From an uncultured Planctomycetaceae bacterium (GTDB taxonomy: Bacteria > Planctomycetota > Planctomycetia > Pirellulales > Thermoguttaceae), in contig CAMJTU010000003.1 in the NCBI GenBank assembly GCA_946408825.1, positions 124,001-188,000 of the forward strand: a stretch of DNA of 64,000 nucleotides, given 5' to 3'. This document shows, in pieces, positions 59,579 to 64,000 of this stretch (within the stretch, counting starts at the first letter, position 1; every line of letters begins with the position of its first letter). Below the pieces are notes generated by a model that was given only the letters and a program-made list of their open reading frames with translations, was not told where the DNA came from and ran no database searches. Made by a program: the position numbers and the translations under genes.

Positions 59579-59614
59579 AACCGCCCCAGCCGTTTGACTC
59601 GAACTGGGGTGGTT
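59579..59614 (-). terminator. Terminator of the SIS-domain gene
   Basis: AACCGCCCCAG/CTGGGGTGGTT stem with one G-T pair; on the minus strand followed by TTTTTT. It separates the SIS gene from the PIG-L/GATase-like/PFK genes, at least partly. Confidence 0.88.
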
Positions 59615-59640
59615 ACGTCCTTAATTCGCCCGTGTGAATT

Positions 59641-60654
59641 TCAGTCTTCGAACGCGTTGCCGATCTTTCTCGCGCGTTCCGGCTTGTCCAGGTTGACGCC
59701 GAGCGCGACGCCCGTCTGAACGAGGATGTTCCAACCCGCGACAAGCTGGAAGAACTGGCTGTACCCGTCGAGGCTCGGAATCTTGATCGTCGGGAAGATC
59801 GTGTCCTTCGTCGAAACGGCGATCACGTTGACGCCGGCGCGACCCGCGATGAGCTTCTTGATCTTTTCGCATTCGCTCTCAAACGGTTCGAGCAGCACGC
59901 ACGTTTCGCCGGCGCGCATGACTTCTTCAACCCCGTGAAGCAGATACGTGCCCTCGAGATAGTCGCTCTTTTTACGCGTGATTTCGTTCGTCTTGAGCGC
60001 GAGTTCTTCCGCGACGCCCGTGTTGCGTCCCGCGAAATAGAGGACGGGCGCGTCGGCGAGCGCCTTGACGATCTCGGGGTCGTATTCCGTTTCCATGATC
60101 TGCGTCATGAGGCGGCCCGCTTCCTTCGCGTTGGCGACGCAGGGGCAAGGTCTGATATTTGCGAGGATCGCGCGGTAAACGAGCGCCTGTTCGACGACGC
60201 TCTTCGTCGCGGCGACCGCGTTCTCTTTGCCGCAGGAAAGGAGAATCGTCGGATCCGTAACGTCGAAAATTTTAGTTCCCGCGTTCGCCGTAACGCCGAC
60301 GAGCGCTTTGTGTCCGGAGTCTTTGAGCGTCTTGAGGAGGGAGACGATTTCCTTCGTCTCGCCGCTGTTCGACGCGCCGCAGACGACCCAAGAGGTCAGA
60401 TCATATTCCGTCGCCTGGAAACTGCCGTCCGTCGCGGCGGTAATCGCAAGTCCGCTGCGCAGAACGTCGTAAACGAAGTTCTTCGCCGGGAAAATTCGGC
60501 TCGAACCTTCGCCGGTCAGGAAGACGCGCCCTCTCTTGAGGACGAGATCGGCGACGGGCTTGACTTGATCAAAATTGAAGTTCGCAACCACGTCGGCGGT
60601 CTGCAACATCTCTTTGACGAGCGCGAAATTATACTTGGAATCGGTCAAATTCAT
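59641..60654 (-). CDS. SIS-domain sugar-phosphate isomerase/deaminase-like protein
   Basis: 337 residues from ATG 60654. Two SIS domains like the isomerase half of GlmS: FLTGEGSSRIFPAKN, VVCGASNSGETKEIVSLL (the S-x-S-x-x-T phosphate loop), CGKENAVAATKSVVEQALV, then APVLYFAGRNTGVAEELALKTNEITRK and HGVEEVM in the second half, with a C-terminal DGYSQFFQLVAGWNIL. Relatives include AgaS/FrlB-type deaminases and deglycases that act on amino sugar phosphates. No glutaminase domain. With the neighbouring PIG-L deacetylase and PFK it suggests amino-sugar catabolism; exact substrate open. Confidence 0.88.
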   Translation of the reverse strand: MNLTDSKYNFALVKEMLQTADVVANFNFDQVKPVADLVLKRGRVFLTGEGSSRIFPAKNFVYDVLRSGLAITAATDGSFQATEYDLTSWVVCGASNSGETKEIVSLLKTLKDSGHKALVGVTANAGTKIFDVTDPTILLSCGKENAVAATKSVVEQALVYRAILANIRPCPCVANAKEAGRLMTQIMETEYDPEIVKALADAPVLYFAGRNTGVAEELALKTNEITRKKSDYLEGTYLLHGVEEVMRAGETCVLLEPFESECEKIKKLIAGRAGVNVIAVSTKDTIFPTIKIPSLDGYSQFFQLVAGWNILVQTGVALGVNLDKPERARKIGNAFED

Positions 60655-61154
60655 GGAAGACTCCTTGCCTTTCAACACAAGTAACTACGTGAGTCGACGC
60701 AAGACGTCGCGCTTCGGCGCGCGTCGAGCCGCCGATTTTCACAATTAAGGACGGTATTAATCATAACAACGCGATTCCTATATTTCAACCCTTGTCGTTC
60801 CTGATTTTCGGAATCGCCTTTAAAAGCCGCGGACGCGAAAGACGACTGAAACAATCCATTTTCGCCAGCTTAACAATTTTTTCTCTCTTAAAAGAATAAT
60901 TTGAAAAACTTTAACGAAAAGTCCGTTTTTTTCAAAAAAATAAGCAAATAGGTCTTTACCGATTCGAAAGGAATTGGAATACTCCGCCCGTCGGAGGTTA
61001 TAGCGCAGGAAAGGCTCGTCCTCTCGGACGGCCGCGCGCTGGGACGCAAAGACGGAACGCGCCCCGAATCGACGGCGTTTTGTCAGGAAGACGAAACATA
61101 GAGACGCGACGCGCCTGCTAAAGCGCGCTCAGAACAAAGGATTGTGACGGCGTC
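60655..61154. other. Divergent intergenic region (SIS gene / autotransporter gene)
   Basis: 500 nt without a gene. AT-rich from 60860 to 60960, where promoters of both sides probably lie; TTAACA at about 60871 with an AT-rich stretch 17 nt later is a weak candidate for the plus strand. No clear RNA structure recognised. Confidence 0.4.
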
Positions 61155-63863
61155 ATGTGCAATTATATTGGAACGAACGGATTTCCGGAACCGAGAGAAG
61201 TCGCGCTTCGCGACGCTCTAAGACGCGTTCTCAGAACCACGCTACGAGGCGGACTCTTCGCTTTCGCTCTCTGCGCGTTTTTTCCCTCTTTGTCCTCTAC
61301 TCACGCGTTCGCGCAGAACGCTTCTTCGCAGCTCGTCGTCGATAAATCCCAGTCTGCGAATTCTATAAACGAAAGCGTCACCTCCGTCGTCTTCACCGAC
61401 GCGTGGACGTTGACGCTCATTAACGGGCAAGAGCTCAAGCCCGTTTTCCTCTCGAAGACGCCGGGCGCAAAACTCGTTCTGGGCAATTCGGCCACGACCT
61501 TTAAGGATTGGTCGATATCAAGAAACAGTCCGTCGTGGACGGGTTCCGTCATGGTCTACGACGGCATGACGTTAAATCTCATTCCCGGCGCGTCCAATCC
61601 TCTGGGCGTCTATTCGGAGAATAATCTCGGCAATTACGGATCGCTCATCCTCAGCAACGGCGCGACGTTCGAGATTCCGCAGGTCATCGCGCAAAATTCG
61701 ATCGAACTCCAACAGGAGACGCGAATCGGACGTCTTGAAACGGGATTCACGCAAGTCAAAGAAGAAATGGAGTTCGCGAACGTCATAATCGGCTCGGGGC
61801 AGACGCTCACGGTCGAAAACGGAATCGACGTTTCGACATATACCGGACTGGCGAAGAAAGGCAAGGGAACGCTTCAAATCGAAGCGAACGGTCAGGGCGT
61901 GCTGACGCCGACGGGTTCCAACGGGTACACGACGATTAAGCTCGGCGATCTCGTCGTCGAAGACGGAACGTTCCGGGTCAAAGACGGAACGGCGGACGTC
62001 GACAAAGTCGAGATTTCGGCCGATTCGATTATTCTTGGCGACGGGGCGACGCTCGATATTCAGAAGGAAGGCGCGATCTTGCTCGGCGGCGAGTCGGGCG
62101 ACGTCGTCTTTGCCGCGGAAGACGGTTCGACGGTCAATTTTTACATCGGCAAGGACGGGTACACGAACTACGTCGCTTCGACATATAACACGTACATAAC
62201 CCTCGGCAACACGACGCTTGACGTCAGTTCCGAACTCATAGGCGATCTCGTGCCTCAAGACCTCGTCGTCTTCTCGGCGGGCGAGTCAAGTCAGACCTCG
62301 TATACGCCGATCGATCTGACGATTACGGACAACATTCTCGGCAAAAATTACGCCGTTAATTTGACGAAGTCGAACTCAAACCAGCTCGTTCTCTCTCTGA
62401 TCGACTCGGATAAATTCGTCGATTACGCGCCGGAAGGAAACGCCGCCAACGTCGCGGCCGCGTTTGACAGTCTTATCGCGTCCGGAAAATATTCGCCCGA
62501 AGAATATTTGATTCTCTCCGATCTCGAGAGTCACATGAGCGACTTAAACTGGGAGTACGTCACCGGCGAAAACTACGCTTCCGAAGTCGCGTTCCATTTT
62601 ATGAACACCCTGATGACGCGTCAGGCGCTCTTCAACAACCTTCGCAACAACGCGCTCGTTTCCTACAGCGAAACCGCCGCCTCGACCGTTTCGCCTCAAG
62701 ACTACGACGCCGGTCGAATTCAGGTTCAGAATCGAGCGGCAGGAAACGCGCCCGTTCGTTACGGCGCGGCAAACGGCGCCTTTGAGGGCCCCCTTTACTA
62801 CAACTCGGAAACGAACTCCTACGCGCCCGGCGTCGTTCCGACTCCGACGACCGGAATCTATAACGGCGAAACGATTGGAGGCTACGGCGATCCGAACAGC
62901 TACGGTCTGGATCCGCGACAGTTTTCGTCCATCACGACGATGCGCGGTCAGGCGCAGTATGGCGACCCTGGAACGCTCATCTATTCGGCGTGGTTCGAAG
63001 CGCTCGGGTCCGCGCTCGACGCGCGCACTCATAAGGACAAGCACAGCTACGAGGGGAAGCAAGTCGGGCTTCTCGCAGGTCTCGACCTCTTTGGATCTTG
63101 CGACTGCAGGTTCGGCGCCTACTACGGCTATCAGTACAACAAGCTCGACAGCATGTATGGCTTCCACGTCAACAAAAAACGCGATGGAATTCCGAAGATA
63201 GGGTACACGAAAACAGACGAGCATCAGGTTGGTCTTTACCACCAGTTTGGCGACGAAGACGTCTACAGTATCGGCGTTATTAACGTGGGTTACGCTCGAT
63301 ACAACACGCGCCGCTATTCTCAGCTCTACAATGAATTAGACGTTCTCACCGCGAAACATGACACGTGGAACGCGGGAGTCGCCTTTGAGCGGGGAATGAA
63401 CTTTAAGATGCAGCCGCTGACGATCTCCCCCTACGCTCAAATCGATTACAACTACTTCAATCGTCCTAAATTTAAGGAACAGACGGATCTCGGCGACGAA
63501 TACACCTACGCGCTTTCCGTTCGCCACAGCGACTACCATAGTTTGCGCGGTCAGGTTGGCGCGCGCGTCGCGCTTGACCTGTATCCCGGAGATCAGAGAC
63601 TCCGCGTCGTCGGCAACGCGGCGTACGTCCATGAGTTCTTGGACGGAATCTACGGTCAAACGAAGGTTTCGTTCACGGGAATGCCCGACCTGCCTCAGTT
63701 CAACATTTACGGCAACTCGCTCGGTCGCGACTGGGCGATCCTAGGTCTCGGCGGGGAGTGGGATCCGATTCCGGCGCTCAACCTCTTCGTTCGCGGCGAC
63801 TACATCCTCAACAAATACACGCGCAACCCCGGAGGATCGGCGGGCGTGAAGTATCGATGGTAA
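61155..63863 (+). CDS. Autotransporter-type outer-membrane protein
   Basis: 902 residues from ATG 61155, without a strong ribosome site. Extended signal region (TLRGGLFAFALCAFFPSLSS) with cleavage near AFA/QN (about residue 53). Residues about 60-420 are a repetitive beta-rich passenger with VIIGSGQTLTVENGIDVSTY, LVVEDGTFRVKDG and ADSIILGDGATLD units as in beta-solenoid autotransporters. From about residue 600 a 12-strand autotransporter barrel: YSAWFEALGSALDAR, GLLAGLDLFG, FGAYYGYQYN, TWNAGVAFERG, ISPYAQIDYNYF, LRGQVGARVAL and the terminal GVKYRW. The aromatic last residue is the barrel-assembly signal. Passenger role unknown, perhaps adhesion. Confidence 0.85.
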   Translation: MCNYIGTNGFPEPREVALRDALRRVLRTTLRGGLFAFALCAFFPSLSSTHAFAQNASSQLVVDKSQSANSINESVTSVVFTDAWTLTLINGQELKPVFLSKTPGAKLVLGNSATTFKDWSISRNSPSWTGSVMVYDGMTLNLIPGASNPLGVYSENNLGNYGSLILSNGATFEIPQVIAQNSIELQQETRIGRLETGFTQVKEEMEFANVIIGSGQTLTVENGIDVSTYTGLAKKGKGTLQIEANGQGVLTPTGSNGYTTIKLGDLVVEDGTFRVKDGTADVDKVEISADSIILGDGATLDIQKEGAILLGGESGDVVFAAEDGSTVNFYIGKDGYTNYVASTYNTYITLGNTTLDVSSELIGDLVPQDLVVFSAGESSQTSYTPIDLTITDNILGKNYAVNLTKSNSNQLVLSLIDSDKFVDYAPEGNAANVAAAFDSLIASGKYSPEEYLILSDLESHMSDLNWEYVTGENYASEVAFHFMNTLMTRQALFNNLRNNALVSYSETAASTVSPQDYDAGRIQVQNRAAGNAPVRYGAANGAFEGPLYYNSETNSYAPGVVPTPTTGIYNGETIGGYGDPNSYGLDPRQFSSITTMRGQAQYGDPGTLIYSAWFEALGSALDARTHKDKHSYEGKQVGLLAGLDLFGSCDCRFGAYYGYQYNKLDSMYGFHVNKKRDGIPKIGYTKTDEHQVGLYHQFGDEDVYSIGVINVGYARYNTRRYSQLYNELDVLTAKHDTWNAGVAFERGMNFKMQPLTISPYAQIDYNYFNRPKFKEQTDLGDEYTYALSVRHSDYHSLRGQVGARVALDLYPGDQRLRVVGNAAYVHEFLDGIYGQTKVSFTGMPDLPQFNIYGNSLGRDWAILGLGGEWDPIPALNLFVRGDYILNKYTRNPGGSAGVKYRW

Positions 63864-64000
63864 AAATCCGTCGACTTCGCGCTATCGTAAACCGTTCCGA
63901 TCGTTAACACTTAGGGTTGCCGTAAAAATGTCGTTCCTTGAATTTGATCATTCCGTTCTTCGCGCGTGCATTAATCATGATCGTTACGCGTGGGAAAACT

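Noticed and set aside
61572..62258. 228-codon minus-strand frame opposite the autotransporter gene
   Set aside because: Antisense shadow with no recognisable domain.

Overview
The window looks like a chromosome segment of a planctomycete, probably a gut-type member near Thermoguttaceae/Pirellulales. This is inferred from an array of DUF1559-type proteins, a Lpg1974-like and an autotransporter-like outer-membrane barrel, BspA-type leucine-rich repeat proteins, several Rpn-type nucleases and a strongly GAC/GTC/CGC-biased codon use that leaves long antisense open frames. No rRNA, tRNA, CRISPR array, transposase or integrase was recognised.

Layout. 1-15.9 kb (minus strand): six tandem paralogs of a membrane-anchored DUF1559-type protein (the leftmost runs off the window) plus a decayed fragment, interrupted by an Rpn-family nuclease gene whose 3' end is duplicated as a separate small gene. 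16.1-18.5 kb: sialidase-like protein and an enolase-superfamily enzyme. 19.4-21.7 kb: outer-membrane barrel. 21.9-25.7 kb: an unrecognised 1295-residue protein made of about five repeated helical modules. 25.9-29.2 kb: sugar-phosphate isomerase-like protein, metallo-beta-lactamase-fold hydrolase and DUF1016 nuclease. 29.6-35.4 kb: two secreted LRR proteins enclosing two L,D-transpeptidase genes. 35.7-36.6 kb: a second Rpn nuclease.

36.7-44.7 kb is phage-derived: scaffold-like protein, SU10/DUF5309-type major capsid protein, connector, ParB-domain protein, an ABC-ATPase/GNAT fusion (COG2401 type) and a secreted thioredoxin-fold protein on the minus strand; divergently, a membrane-tethered trypsin-like protease and a signal-less beta-helix-like protein. 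No terminase, portal or integrase is visible in the window.

44.9-53.4 kb is a toxin-antitoxin/defence island: a broken Rpn gene, an AAA/DUF4143 ATPase, a DUF3791-DUF3990 (ADP-ribosyltransferase-like) gene trio, an AbrB-PIN pair, a GmrSD-like DUF262/HNH/DUF4357 protein, a stray DUF4357 remnant, and a RelA/SpoT-domain small alarmone synthetase overlapping a 74-residue partner (candidate toxSAS pair). A 0.7-kb copy of the neighbouring SDR gene's 3' part sits inside this island.

53.4-60.7 kb is metabolic: MATE transporter translationally coupled to an SDR oxidoreductase; then a SIS-domain sugar-phosphate protein, PIG-L deacetylase, glutamine-amidotransferase-fold protein and a PPi-type phosphofructokinase, all on the minus strand. 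61.2-63.9 kb: an autotransporter-type barrel protein.

Two themes stand out. First, the Rpn genes carry good internal ribosome sites that would give a short C-terminal product, and in one case that short product is also duplicated as a freestanding gene. Second, truncated 3'-end copies of genes lie immediately or shortly downstream of the complete genes in four places, two of them with perfectly identical tracts suggesting gene conversion.
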